Below, one piece after another: positions 11,287-24,200 of a DNA stretch of 64,000 bases (positions are counted from its first letter, which is position 1; each line of letters begins with the position of its first letter). The translations under genes were made by a program, and so were the position numbers. Origin of the DNA: Helopsaltes ochotensis (taxonomy: Eukaryota > Chordata > Aves > Passeriformes > Locustellidae); NCBI GenBank assembly GCA_013400155.1, contig VXBM01000001.1, forward strand, positions 2,306,247 to 2,370,246, read 5' to 3'. The notes beneath the pieces were generated by a model. It did not search any database. It was not told where the DNA came from and worked only from the letters and a program-made list of their open reading frames with translations.

Positions 11287-14200
11287 CTGGGACACACAAG
11301 TAACTGTTACTAACCAATGTATGTCAGCGCAAATACAACTGGCCCACAAGCCACCCCAAGAGCAGAGCAGCCCAAGGAGCTCTGAAGCAGCTAACAGAAG
11401 GAAATAAGCAGCACCCCAGTTGGAGGGAGGTGTCAGAGGGGAATGGTGACAGACATGAAAAAAGGGGACAGTTTGAGACACCCACACCTTTTCCTATGCA
11501 AGGCCTTAGGGTAGGGAAGGAATCCCTGCACTGAGATGGCCCCTGGGGAACCAGCACAAAGGAGGGACAGCATGCATGCCAGGTAGCACCCAGTGCATCT
11601 CCCAGCAGCTCCCTGGCCATTGCTGACACTGGAGGTCCTTCATACCCCTCACTCCTCCCAAGCTTTTCCCCACCCTTCAGTCCTTACTGATCCTGTGCCA
11701 GCCGGAGAGGTGCACTGGGCCAGAGCCCGCTGCCAGGCGAAAAGTCACTGGAGGCTGCAGCTTGAAGTTGTCCAGACTCAGCTGCAAAGAGCAGAGATGG
11801 AGCTGAGTTAGGGGCAGAGCCAAAAAGTAGAATATCCTGTAGTTCCCAGTACAGCACCTGGCCCAGTTGAACATGTCCATCTGAGGGCACCTGCAGCCAG
11901 GCCACGGATACCCAGGGCATTTGCCTGTGAGCTGCAGATTCTAGATCAGGATCCACAAACATCCACAGCTGTCCTGTTCCACCCCCAAGTCTTCAAATCA
12001 GCCTCTTACCAAGGGCTGGCATGACAACTTCAGATTTGCCACAGGCACAGCGATCTCTTGGTTCTCATGGTTTCGCCCCACAACTTCCACCACATTGCAC
12101 TCGTCCTTGGCACCATCAGTGAGGCAGACCTGGGTGGGAGTAGAGATGGTGAACAAATGCTCTCCCAAGGGATACATTTGGGACAGCTGGAGCTCTCCAC
12201 AGGACAAGTAATCCACAGCAATGCTACCAGCCCAGATGTCATGCATGGTGTGGGGATGCTGCTCCACAAAACAGGGAGAGCACTGAACAACCGCATAGCA
12301 ATTGTCCCCTGACTGCCTCAGAGAGGGCTCTGTGCCTTTCCCAGCTGTGACAGCTGTTACAGCAGTCACCTCAAGGGATGGCACCTGGACTGCATTTTCT
12401 GCTGATCTGGTCCATGCTAACAGGTTCTGTGCTCCCAGGATAGAAAACTCTCTAGGAAGAGCCAGGAATGAACCTATCTGGACTAGGGGAGCACCAAGCC
12501 AGAGACCCAGCTGGTGTGAATCTGGTGTAAATCTCCAGAAAGGTCAAATACAAGGGAAAAATATTTTTCTTCACCACATGCCTGGAGAATTCCCCTGCTC
12601 AGCAGTCTCCTGCCACCATGGGCTTTGGACAAGCACCTCTGTATGGTGGATAAATGTGACCACTCTGTGTCCTGCCCTGAGAGCAGCCAGTCCTGGGACC
12701 TCAGCCAAAGAAGCCCCCTGAAGCAGCCCAGCCAAGAAAGGAGGATGAGCCTGGAAAAGGGGAATAAGGATATGGGCAACTATCTCTAGGAGAGAACAAA
12801 CACAGTTAATTTGCATTTCTCTTACCACAGACAGCGCTAAAATGTGGTCAGAGTCATCTTCTTCATCCACCTGAAACGTGTAGGATTTGGTACTTGCAGT
12901 CAGCTCACAGCCTAGGAGGAGGAGATTAAAAAAGCAGTAGCAAGCATTACACACCACCAGTCACTCCAGGCAAAAAGTTCTGAGGGGGAGCCCTGGCCAG
13001 GCATGCACATGGCATCCCTAAAACTCTTTATTTTCTCATGTGAGAAGCAGCATCAGATCAGGGCACCCTGGACTCCAGGGTCCCAGAAAATCACACACCC
13101 GCCTCTGCACCATGCAGTAACAAAACCTGGTGTCCCCAAAGCAGGCTGCCATGAAGCAACGCCCAGGGGCACTCAGGGTTCCCAAGCACTGGCAGGGCAA
13201 GGTTCTTCCCCTCTGGAGAGAAGGGCACACCATTGTGGGAAACAGGAGGGAGCAGACAAAACAGTGACTCTGCTCATGCCATTGCCAGTATAACTTCTTG
13301 AATGAGAGTCTGGAAGCAGAGACAGACACAGAGTGCCAGACCTGAATGATGAGGCACAACCCAAGGGGAGGATGCCAGGCCAAGCTGCAGGGAGCTGGAG
13401 TCCCTCAAGGTAAGTTTTGAGAAATATTTTATTACATACTTCTTCAGACAGTTACAAAAACAAGCAACATACATAACTACGTCCTTAGCTCTTAGGATCA
13501 GGATTCAGCCGACCAAAAGGAAGGACTAAACTGCCCTGGGTGTGTTTACTTATTGCAGGATGATTCACCAATGTGAGGCTGATCGGAAAAACACAGAGCT
13601 GAGCCCTGCATACGAGTGCCGAGTGCCGGCATTTCCAAGGGAGAGGAATCGGCCTTCATGAGCGCAGCCCGGGGCAGGACCTCTTTCTTCCCATGCTTAC
13701 ATAAGTCAACTTACCGAAGGGAGAACCAAATCTCGGGCGCATAACAGGCCCGGGGAGCTGCAACTCCGCTCCCCGCGCAGCGCGCTTAGAGCCGCGCTGC
13801 CCGGCCGGGGCTGGGCGCTGCCCGCACGCGGGTCTGAGAGCAGGGCCGGGCCACGTGTGGCGGGGCTTCCAGGGCCCGGCCGAAACCCCCCCCAGAGAGG
13901 AGGGACACGGCTCCACCGCCCTGCGGCAGGCGCCCACGAAACGCTGACGTGGGAGCGCGGGGGATTAACCGGAGAAGCGGGAGAGGCCGGCGGGAGCCGG
14001 GGCTGCCAACCCACCGCCCCATTAATCCCAGTCCTCTAGAGCCGCCAGAACACCAAGACCCCACGCGGCTCTCCCCACACCGCCCCAGGCCCCCAGCAAG
14101 TGCCTTTACCTCCCAAGCCATACACGTGTCTCTCCACGCCGGGCTCCCCCCGGCACCACTATGCCCTCCACATGTCTCTTCATACCCACGTGTCTCTCTC

Positions 14201-14545
14201 TCTCTTGCCTCCTCCCCCCCACAATGTCTCTGCTGACCCCAGGTCCTATTGCCCCCACACGTGTCTTTCCAGCCTCTGCGCCCTCCCCATTAGTACCAGC
14301 CTCTTTCTGCCCGGCTCCCTCCTGGCCCCCAGGCTATTTCTTGCCCCGACGTGCCTCTCCTGCCCCCCAGTTCTCTCTTACCCTCCTACGTCTCTCTCGT
14401 GCCCACACCCCCCGCCTCGTAAGTCGCCTCCCTAATTCATCGGAGACCCCCCCGTGTCTGTCCCTCGCCCTTGCCCGTGTCCCCGCTCCCGGGGCCGCTC
14501 ACCGAAGAGGACGCTGCCGGGGCAGGCGGGCCCGTGCGGCTCCAT
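11195..14545 (-). CDS. NPM3: Nucleoplasmin-family histone chaperone NPM3, 144 aa, five coding exons
   Basis: NPM3 is a nuclear chaperone that forms nucleoplasmin-type oligomers, binds core histones and partners with nucleophosmin in ribosome biogenesis. Coding exons are 14503-14545, 12826-12911, 12010-12129, 11688-11781 and 11195-11286; they sum to 435 nt with no frame break. The translation carries the family signature in order: a short N-tail ending VLFGCEL, the beta-core segment SYTFQVDEEDD, the strand GAKDECNVVEVVGRNHENQE, the FKLQPPVTFRL strand and GSGPVHLSG. It ends in an acidic tail with FEDDDDLSEEDEKEL and the C-terminus PAKK. Human NPM3 is 178 aa, so the acidic tail here is shorter. 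The start ATG at 14545 is the only one fitting the family N-terminus and lies in a CpG island. OGA lies upstream in the same orientation. Confidence 0.93.
11688..11781 (-). CDS. NPM3: NPM3 coding exon 4
   Basis: The acceptor is TTTGCAG and the donor is ATCA|GTAAGG. It encodes LSLDNFKLQPPVTFRL to GWHRI, the last strands of the core domain. Confidence 0.93.
12010..12129 (-). CDS. NPM3: NPM3 coding exon 3
   Basis: The acceptor is CCACCCAG and the donor is TTG|GTAAGA. Its 40 codons run VCLTDGAKDECNVVEVV to KLSCQPL, nearly the same as the mammalian protein. The frame happens to stay open into the upstream intron, but that extension has no family similarity. Confidence 0.94.
12826..12911 (-). CDS. 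NPM3: NPM3 coding exon 2
   Basis: The acceptor is CCTCCTAG and the donor is GTG|GTAAGA. It encodes CELTASTKSYTFQVDEEDD and on to LALSV, the start of the nucleoplasmin beta-core with its small acidic loop. Confidence 0.93.
14503..14545 (-). CDS. NPM3: NPM3 coding exon 1
   Basis: It encodes MEPHGPACPGSVLF plus the first base of the next codon. The donor is G|GTGAGC. The exon ends in phase 1 inside the conserved LFGCEL motif. Confidence 0.92.
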
Positions 14546-14592
14546 GAGGCGGCGGCGCTGGGAGCGGCTCTGGCAGCGGGGCGGGCCGTGCA

Positions 14593-14612
14593 GTGCCGTG
14601 CCGTGCCGTGCC
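14593..14612. repeat. GTGCC pentamer, four tandem copies
   Basis: Four perfect GTGCC units lie about 50 bp upstream of the NPM3 ATG (GGCAC on the gene's sense strand). The same pentamer appears at the right edge of the assembly gap near the OGA promoter. Confidence 0.9.
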
Positions 14613-14900
14613 GAGCCGCCCCGCCCCGCGCCGCCCCCGGGGACCCAACCAAAGGGGCCTGCGGCAGCGCCCAGCAGCCTTTGCTTCGGTATTTCCTACC
14701 CTTCCTGGCCCTTCAGCATTTACTGACCCCGCTACCAGCTGTGGAAACGCCACACCGGAAAAAACGGCCCTTACTACCGGCTCACCTATCGGCCTTCGCC
14801 CGGCCCGCGGCAGCAGCTGCCCCAGCACTGGGGAGGACACAGAGCACCGACAGAGCCCGGAGGCTGAGGGCATAAAGCGGGGTACCGGGGGGACAGGAGG

Positions 14901-15970
14901 GTGACAAGGATGGAGGGAGGGCCACAACGGGAGGGACCTGTTCATCTCTTTCCCTTTAAACATGGGCAAGAGCAGCACGACCTGACACGGGACTGCAGCA
15001 CAAGAACGCTTGAGTGCAGGAGGCAACACCCTACTTCAAAATCTATAGCAAGGAGAGTGGACAGAAAGGCAGGACTGGCCTTTCAAAGCAGAAAGGGGAA
15101 GCAGTCTGCTCGGTGCTGCAGAGGAGCAGCCAAATTAAAACAAACCCCACTAACAAAGAGCTCACACTGCACTCTGGGGACGAACCTGGCTCTGCTCCCA
15201 CCGGGGAGACTTCTGCTAGCCAACCACTCGCTTTGCTCGAGCTGGAGTAAGTTCAAGAAAAACCTGACTGAAGAGGTTTGAAAAGCTGAACCAGATCCCA
15301 GAAAGAAGCAAGCAGCAGTGGTTACACAAGCACACCCATGTGCTTCCCAGCAGCTGCTCTGCGCAGCCACCTGACCCTACCTGACCTGTCTGCAGCCACC
15401 ACCCTGGAGCAGAGGGAGGCAGGACATCCACTGCTGCATTATGCTCCCTTAAAGGAAAAGAGTTTGGTGCAACATCGGAGCCCAATCCCTTTTCCCAGGC
15501 CAAGATGTGTCGTACAGAGGTAAGTCTGTCATAACCTCATGAAATAGACTTTAAGAAAACATAGTGACCTACATGCAGCGTATTACTCATTTTAACAGAG
15601 AACATTTACTAGGCCAGCAGAAAAGTTTTCACCTGCTAACTTCCCCGCTTGGTTTGTGTGTTATCCTGTTCTCCACAATGCACAGCTTCTGAACCACAGC
15701 ACCAGTGCACTTGTGCAGCAGGTGGACAAACTTGTAAAGTGACCTTAGGAAAGAGCTGCTTTTCATACCCCTGGACCATCCCATTGCTTAGCTGTCACTC
15801 TAAGCAGGAAGCTACTTGCTTTAGGTATCTCAGTATTTATCTTCCCAAGTTAAATTTTGTGGATGTACAATTGCCAACTCCAAAACCAATCACAAGTCTC
15901 TGATAGCTGATCCCAAGGGCATGTATGATGTAATGTACGTTGCTGAACCACTTCTTGTTCTGGACCAGCT
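14901..15970. other. Spacer between NPM3 promoter and OGA 3' end
   Basis: No exon or repeat is recognised. OGA transcription ends here about 1.4 kb before the NPM3 start, so the two genes are arranged tail to head. Confidence 0.5.
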
Positions 15971-15987
15971 CATACACAAAACACACA

Positions 15988-16017
15988 TTTATTTACATTC
16001 ACTTCTCAATTTTTATT
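15988..16017 (-). other. OGA: OGA distal polyadenylation signals
   Basis: Two AATAAA motifs on the minus strand, at 15988-15993 and 16012-16017, lie about 2.1 kb past the OGA stop. They would give a long 3'UTR, similar in scale to that known for mammalian OGA. Confidence 0.65.
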
Positions 16018-17763
16018 CTATTTCTCGCATGGTCTTCAAATACAGTTTTACAGGTCTTTTTCTGCTACAGATACTGTTGATCTAAAACAGATTAATGAAA
16101 GTGGCATTCCAACCTTAATGAAAATTCGTAACCATGAAAGATATGTCAACATATCACTTTACAATCCTAGAATGATGGTATTGGCCTGACATTCCAAAGG
16201 CTTAGACAATTAACTTCTATAATAATAACAAATTCATAGGAAGAGAAAATGTGGCAACTCCTTAAAAGCCAAGAATTAAGGCCACAAGCGTCCTATGCTG
16301 TAATGTTATGCATCCAGATAAAATAAGTTGAGTCTGGTATCCATGAAGAAACAAAACTCTCCCACCTGGTAAATCCAGGTATCAGCTACTCAACATGCAC
16401 TCAAAGCTGTATAAAAACTAGTGGCATTCAGCTCGGACTTAAGGAAATCCCACAGCACAACCCCATACCTCTCTCTAAAAATGAAATGAACTTGTTTAAA
16501 CTTAAATACTTCGCTACCGCATTAAAAATCATTCACATTCTGCAAAGGAAAAAAAAAAAACAAACATCTTGCACGTGACTGCACCAGAAGGCCAAACACA
16601 GCATTTCCTTACAGGTTGCAGAGAGCATTACTGCAGTCTTAATGCCATTCATTACAGGTTGCAAATCAACTTCTATGCAGCTGGAGGCTTGTAAGAGCAA
16701 CCAAGCTTCCAAGCATCACTGAAAAAACCCCAGGCAAATTTAAACGTAAGATATAGACAGCTGATGGCAGCAGGTGGAAGAAACAAAGTACTGCAAAGTG
16801 CATGCCATTGTCCAATCACCTGTCTGGGACACTGGGACTACTGTGAAATACCATTTCCATTAATGATCCAACTGCCTGACTACCAGGTCCCATACGACAC
16901 CAGTTCCATCCCATCACCAAGCATATCCATCCTGGGCAAAAACATTAAACTCTTAGAACATTTAAAAGTAGATAACCATTTAAATAATGTGTAAAAATGT
17001 GCTTATTGTGGCATTTCTTATAGAAAAGTTATTTGATACAAATGTGCAGGACTTGAAGACCCTGATTTAATCAAACTGGTACGAACAGGCTTTGAAACAT
17101 GGTGACTCTTCCAAGGACAAATCCCAGCTGTGGGCCAGCTCTCTCTCCCTCTCACTGTCTTTCATCCATAATCCCATGCGAACATTACCAAAATGAACGG
17201 GTTCAGCAAAGCGTCCTGTGAATTGCTGTTTCAGTCCCAGGAGAATGATACCCTCAAGCAGTGACAAACTGCTATCTGAAGGAAGGGTCAGTTGGGATCT
17301 GCTCCCCTTTCCCAAGATGGTCAGTTCCTAGCCCTGGATATGAGGCACAGTAAGAAAGGTCAGTGCTGAGGACAGACTTGTTCTCAACTGCGGTTTTAGG
17401 TTTTTCAAAAGTGCCGTCTTGGACCTATACCATTTCACTTTTCAAAAGAAAAAGTTACAAAAACCAGTAAACAAAAAGTTACTCAGCATACAGCTAAGTT
17501 TATATACACTGAGATTTACAAGTTTGTCATTGAGTGACTTCTGCCACAGACCACTGCACATTTGTCCCTAACAAAACACAAAGCTTGAACCAATGGTCAT
17601 TAGAAGTGACAACGGGTCATTGCTTCATCAACAAGCGTAAAGGTAGTAAAAAATAGAACTGTAACTACTTATCTTTAAAAATGCTGATTGACACAAGCAA
17701 TCCCTCCTATTTCTACAACTCCCAATTGCACATCCTGCTGTATGACAAAGAAAAACCTGCATC

Positions 17764-17769
17764 TTTATT
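17764..17769 (-). other. OGA: OGA proximal polyadenylation signal (possible)
   Basis: A canonical AATAAA on the minus strand lies early in the 3'UTR. Use of it would shorten the UTR by about 1.8 kb. There is no direct evidence of use. Confidence 0.4.
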
Positions 17770-18126
17770 GGCATTCTGCCAGAGACCAATTTTCTGTTGA
17801 CATTTGGAACGCAGAGAACTGTCGTCAACCACAGCACCGATTGAGAGGGATTCCTCTGAGAAGCTATAGCCCATGCAAGATTCCTTGGCACTTCACACAG
17901 GACCAGGAGAGGATAATGTTTCTCTTTGTTATAACGATGTTTTCAGCAGCATTATCCCCTTCCAACAAATTACAGTCTGAATGTGTGATGGGTGATTTTC
18001 GCATAGCCCCTTTTACCAAGCTGGCTTATTGCTGGCTTTGTGCACTTAGACCATATGAAGATCCCCACCACTACCTGCCCAGCTGTTAAGGGTCTACAGT
18101 ACTGGAACAGTTCACTGTCAAGCACT

Positions 18127-18263
18127 TCAAAGGCTTCTTCCAAGGATAACAACATCCTTTGGAAATCCTTCCATTTTAGCAATTTCAAAACAACCGAGCT
18201 TGCTGTAAAATTCCAAGATTCTTTTATCATCTGGTCTCACTTCACAAAAAGCCCCACGGGAGC
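18127..18263 (-). CDS. OGA: OGA coding exon 16 with stop codon
   Basis: The acceptor is TTCTTCAG. It encodes [14 protein letters not shown] to VVILGRSL and stop, the conserved C-terminus of the pseudo-acetyltransferase domain. Confidence 0.97.
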
Positions 18264-21200
18264 CTGAAGAAGAAAGAAAAGAAACAAAATACTGTAGGAG
18301 AAGAGTTACTGTAAAAAGCACAGACATAAAATATTACTGGAGTTCCCACCTATTTTAGCAGTTAAATCAGTGATCCCATTGCACATGGAGCATAGTGCCC
18401 AAGAGTCCAGATTTATGGCAACACAGCTGACCATCCCCTAACGGGACTGCACACTGCAGGCATCCATCAGTCTGAACAAACCCTCTGCACACCTTCCACT
18501 GCACACGAAAATATCTGATGTTGGCTCCAAATAACAGCATTGCAAGAGGGCATCAAGTGGCACAAAGGAACCGTGAGTGTAGGTGCGCAGTCAAGGCAGG
18601 CAGCCAAGCACTTCCCATACTGGAGGTATGGTAATTACCCACCAGTGCACACAGCCAAACTTAAAAAAGCATCATTACCAATGCCAGCAGGGAAAATACA
18701 GACTTTTGTGCAGTGTTCGAGATTTAAACATGTGTGCTCTCCGTGCCAAATTGCTCCCTCAGTTCTGCCTATCTTCTAATTTGCAGGATAATGCCTAAAA
18801 TGAATAGCTCCCTTTTTCAAGGCAGCAGCAGAAGTCAGCTGCTCAAAAGCTTTTGTAATTATTTACTCAAATCTTCCCAAGTTTGCCTTGCACCCTAGAA
18901 ACTACATGTAGTTAGTAAACAAGGAATTCTAAATGCAAGAAACTTACCATTAGCCTTTAGAGAAGAGAGCAGGCAGGCCATCATACTTTTGGCCACACTT
19001 GGATCTGTCACTTTTTTGTGGATATCAATCTTTATCAAAGATGGGAAGTTGGCAAGGAATGATTCTGGCAATACTTCTTGTTCTTCATGGAAGCTTAGCA
19101 TTATTTTCTGAAAAGAATATGGGAAATAGATATTTAATAATTATCCAGCTTTTAATTTTCATTCGTCTTTATCAGGGGAGACTGCTTTGCTCATGGAGTG
19201 TACCTCCAAACCAGCAGGCTTTTCAGCTACACCTCTCATGGCCACTCAGTTCCTCATCTGCTGAACTGCTGTCTGTACTCTAGACAAAAAGACTGGCTAG
19301 AAAAACTTCTCAGACCATCAAAGAAGGTATGCAAAGCTCCTACTCAGTGACCCCTACTTCAAGTCAAAGGAAATGTAAGCCAACACATAACCAGCAGTTT
19401 GCACATAGATAGTCTCCTTTGGTTTTTTGCCTTTTTAATGGGCAGTTTTAGGTTGCTTTGCACCATTTACAGCTGTCACACTCCACGCACAGATTTTCAC
19501 ACCAAACCCAAGTGCTCTTGAATTTGTTCCCCATACTTAAACTGACGTGACTTTCAGTGCTCTACCTGCAGCACAGGAAAACTAATACTGCGTTTTGCAG
19601 TAGAACAGAGCGGGAGCAATACTTTATTTTCAAAATGTAATGTTCTCTAGATGAAGGAGCTTTTTTACTGCATTAACTATTAAAGTACACCTCATGGTTG
19701 TATTACACCACATAGCTGTATCTGACTGGCAATGAATAATTTTACTGTCTCCTTCTGATACATCAGATGCTTTAATACATGCTCAAAGTCTTCAGAAAGG
19801 TGCAAAAACTGAATTTCATGAGAGCTCAACAAAACAAAGACCCACTTATGAAAGACTTCAGCATACAGTTCTGATCTCACAGGTTATACCAACCTCTGCC
19901 TCAGACAGCTCCTTGTCACTATTTGGTTTAGTGTACTTTTCTTGCATGAAAGGGATCCAAGACATTTTGCATTTCTTAATGAAGGGAGTTACATCAACTG
20001 TCCCCAAAGCATAGCCACATATGCCATCCTCATCTTCTAAGACGAAGCAATAATCCAGGCTGAGGGTGAGCAGACCTCCAACTAACCTGCAGGGAAGAAA
20101 AAGGGCAGACTAAGTCAAAAGAAGATCAATTTGACCAAGTATGCCCTTCAGGTACCATGGAGGAGACTCCAGGGTCAACCAGAGAAGTGAGTCCTCCAGT
20201 CATGGAAGTAGTTCCAACAAAGCACTAACTGACTGATCAGCTGTCAAAACTCAGCTACAAGCAACATCTGCACCTCAGGATTCCACAGTTTAATTCCATA
20301 CACACTGCTCTTCAGCTTTTGCTCTTAGTTGCTCTGCTGCCATTATTTCCTTGCCTTCATAATTTCCTTTAGGTATTGTTTGACACCAAGTACACATCCT
20401 TTCTTAACTGCCTTCCTGTCACTCAAAGCAGACTCTCTATAAAATTCTAATCTAAATTAATCACGTAAAACAAAAAAAAAAATCCACTCAAAGTAGCTCA
20501 TTTTACAGCTCAGATTTAATGCCCCATTTTTTTTTAAACTTCATCTATCATTGCATATCCTTTTCAAAAGTTTGTACATGTACTTCTGGAAAAAAACTGA
20601 GGCACTTGGCTGGGAGACTGCACCTCAAAAACTACAGTAAGTCAGAAAAAATATCAGAGGCTAACTACAAACTATGGACACTCTCATGGTATACTTTCAC
20701 AAAATCTGAAATAAGATACTATGATGCACAGGTTTCATAATACAGAAATTTCGGCTAAATTTATTTTTTAACAGCTCACAACAGGTGACCAGCACATGAA
20801 TTGAGACATAACTGTCAACAGCCTCTTTAGGAAAACAACACCCCAATTTCCTGAGAGTAAATTATTTAATCTACTTCAGATATTTTTTGTATTCTTCCCA
20901 CACACAATTCTAAAAATTCAAATTAAATGCAGTATCAGGACTTCATCCTTTGGAACCACCTCTGCAGGACACTTGTTCCTAATACATACTTGTCTCCAAT
21001 TAAATCTGGTAAACTATGGAAGGGTTGATCAGCTCCATCAGCATACATTTCTCTGCAGATCTTATAAACAGATGCCTAAGAGGAGAAAAGAGATGATTTC
21101 AACTTAGCAGTCACATTCAAAAGGGAGCATGCCATTAACAGCTACACTGTAACCTATGTACTGACAAGCACCGAGTCACCAGAGATCAAACCTTTCCATC

Positions 21201-24200
21201 TATGCAAAAGGATGGCATTCCCTCCACCTCTTCCCTGAAAGTAACTCAAAGTTGCCTTCAAAAACATTGCAGTTAAGTTGAATTGGCTGGGAAGGAAAGG
21301 CTGGAGGTCAACCTCCTGCTCTTGCAATAGCACAAGATTAATTCTGAGGGTTAGATACTAGACACTCAGTGAAGATCACCACCATTGCTACAAAGTCCCT
21401 TTACAAATAGGAAGGACAAACACATCCGGCATGTTAAAATACTTTAACCTGAATCTCTTTAAAAGAGCAAATTTCTATCAGTAAATTTCACATCTTAAAT
21501 AAGAAATGTCACCTTTTTTTTTAACAAAAATTCTTTGCATTTGACACTTCTTTTTCTTAATAGAAGGGTAGCTCCTCAGAAGAAATATTGTTTATGACTG
21601 CATGCTTAGCTGCACCTCTAATTGCTAAGGTGGTTTAGAAATATCAATTCCATTTTCTACAAAAGAAAAAGTCAGCTTAGGTCAAGTCCTACACGAAGGT
21701 TTGGAAAAGGCTGCTTTAGTGCTTGTGAGAACAGCATAGGACAGAGTTGGCCTAGAAGTGGCAAGAAAAACAGTCTTCATTCGTTAGCCTTGTATGTCTG
21801 ACTGGCTTAGAAGTTAGGACTCATTTGAAATACTACAAACTCAACCTAGAAACTCCTGTTTCATGTCCGTGTACCTACCAACGCAAGATTTAAAGCTGCA
21901 TTAATCCCTACATTGTTTCAAGTGCATCCATAAGGAGTTAACTATTGGCTGATACCTCACTTTCAAGTATTCTCCATGCCAAACTAATAGAAAAGAAACC
22001 ACACTACAGATCCATTCAGAAATCAGAAAAGGTAAAAAGCACTAATCAATAATGACCAATAAAATTTTCCTGATTATAAAGTATCAAACAGCCTAAAGCA
22101 GATTTGACAAGATTCTTTCAACATCAGACCAAAAAGCTTCCAACTGTAACTAAAATGATATGAATGGCTGAACCGTGATCACATTTTTCAGTTCCATTTT
22201 GAGAGGCAGTATCAATGTTCTGCCCATACAACTCCACAAGTATCAGCAGGTACCACAATAACCACTGAGTGAAACAGGCATACACACCCATCCTCTGAGG
22301 TGAATCCACTGCATGTCTCCCTGCTGGAAGAATTAGTCTATCAGCTGTGAACAAACTTAACTTGCCTTTCATAAATAAGGAAGGCACTCACAGATTTAAA
22401 AGGGTGAGGGGGTGGGAAGCTGGGAATCAAGCAGCGGGTGTACACATGCTGTTGCACAGCATGTTGCTGAACCAGAGGCATATCACTTCACCTCAGTTTT
22501 CCTGTGAGGTGGCATTTGTGCCTTGTGCAAGAAGATATCAGGACACCTGCTCCATTAGGGGAAAAGGAGACTCAGCAGTAACCACTGTTGCCACAAAAGG
22601 AAGTGCATCCCTAACAACAAAAGTGACAAGTGTCAAGAGCAGTTACCTCATCTTTAGGAAAGTAGGGTCGTATGGTGTACACTTTGGAAGTGGGTGTTAA
22701 TGGAGGTGGTTGAAAAAAGAGGTCATTTGCCCCATCAATAGGCAGCAAACGCTGTGAAAACAAAATACTTAATGTAACTGTATGAACAACAAAACCCATC
22801 ACTCTTGGGTGTGCACTGCAGACTCCCAAATTAACATTTGCTACTTGCTACCCCAGAAGAAAGTGGGGTTGGTATGCTTTACAAATGCAAAGACCTTATT
22901 TGAATAGAAAATATCCAATTGGTGTTCTAAAATATGCAATTGAAACAGCACATTAAGAGTCTGTTATCTTAACTGCTTTAAAAATCTTTTTACCAATCAT
23001 ATCTACACTAAGAACATAGAATGTCAGGAGGAAAGGTTTGGTCTGAAGAGGGTTAACTGGCCAGAGGAGACGCTTTATCCCAAAAGCAATGCGCTGACTC
23101 AATTTGCTGCGCGCAGAGCACCTGTGAGGGGGGAAAAGTATAGCGCCTGAAAAATCCATGAACAAATCTGCACATGGCACAAACAGCGATTTAGGAATAT
23201 TTGCCAATCGAATTCCTCGCAATAAAGCTCATTACAGCATTATTTCGAGAGGAACCAAAATTTGGATGACGATCCCTTTTGCTCATGGAATTCCCATCGG
23301 CAGACAAGCATGCGCGCATTGTGCAATTGCGGGCGCAGGTAAAAATGCTGTGCAACCTGCAAAGAAACAATGTGAAATGTACAACTAAAGCCGCTGCGCT
23401 TCGCATGCGCGTGGGACAGGCAGCATCTCCTTGAGAAATTACTGTAGAAAGGGGAGGAAAATTATTTTAAACCAAGCTGTAAGGCTAATGGGCTTTGGAC
23501 CAGAAAGCCTTCGGCAGACCAATCCTTCCAGACCTCTGATGTGCAACAAAAGGTTTCTCATAAAACAAAGAAAATGTCATTCAGTTGTGAAGTCATATTG
23601 ATACCTGGAACTCTCCTGCTAGACCACCTCTAAAGGCCCAGGGTTCTTGGTCTCCACTTAAGAACTGTGCTGAAGATTGACTACGACACCCTGTTGAGAT
23701 CAGATCCAAGCGGAGAATGTTACGAGAAGGGGGATTTCCTGGGTGTCTTACATGTCCAAAAAGCTAACATACACTTGTGGAAAAAGCTCTCTAACTGAGC
23801 TAGACTCCAGGGCTTAGGGAGAGGGAGGGGCTGTAATAATGTATAATTTATAAAGCTTTTGTGCTTGCGCACTTATTGCGGTATTCCAAAATTTTGATTA
23901 CCTGTAACAGACAGGTGAGGCAATTCAGCTACACTTCATTCTAGACCAGAAGGCACAGGAACGGTGCCATGCAGAACTACATAGTGTTCCCACACGTTTT
24001 GTACGCTTCTTTTTGCATATTTGTGTCAGAAACATTCATTTCAGCTATGAAATTTTGATATCTTGGAAGCTACGTGGCTCAATAGCTACTATCATAAATT
24101 TCAGATCAAACCAATGCCATTATCACAGCCCCTGGAAAAAAAATGGACCTTTCTGAAGTCACATTTTAGTACTGATTGTTTCTAATCTTGTCAGAAAACT

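Larger units (their letters stand above)
13600..14900. promoter_or_regulatory. NPM3: NPM3 promoter CpG island
   Basis: CpG-dense sequence surrounds the NPM3 start codon and runs into intron 1. It is the TATA-less promoter pattern expected of a housekeeping gene. The 5'UTR side contains a GTGCC pentamer array (14593-14612 on the plus strand). Confidence 0.75.
15970..18126 (-). other. OGA: OGA 3' untranslated region
   Basis: AT-rich sequence with no splice-bounded exon runs from the stop codon to the paired polyadenylation signals. A further AATAAA at 17764-17769 could end a short form about 360 nt after the stop. Confidence 0.65.

Noticed and set aside
11998..12384. NPM3 exon 3 extended upstream to an ATG with a VTA repeat
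   Set aside because: The conserved exon 3 starts after CCACCCAG at 12129 and joins exon 2 exactly as in the family. The open upstream part resembles nothing and is intron.
23158..23388. 76-codon plus-strand frame in the CpG-retaining OGA intron block
   Set aside because: It has no splice borders, no family similarity and runs opposite to the gene. A regulatory element explains the composition better.
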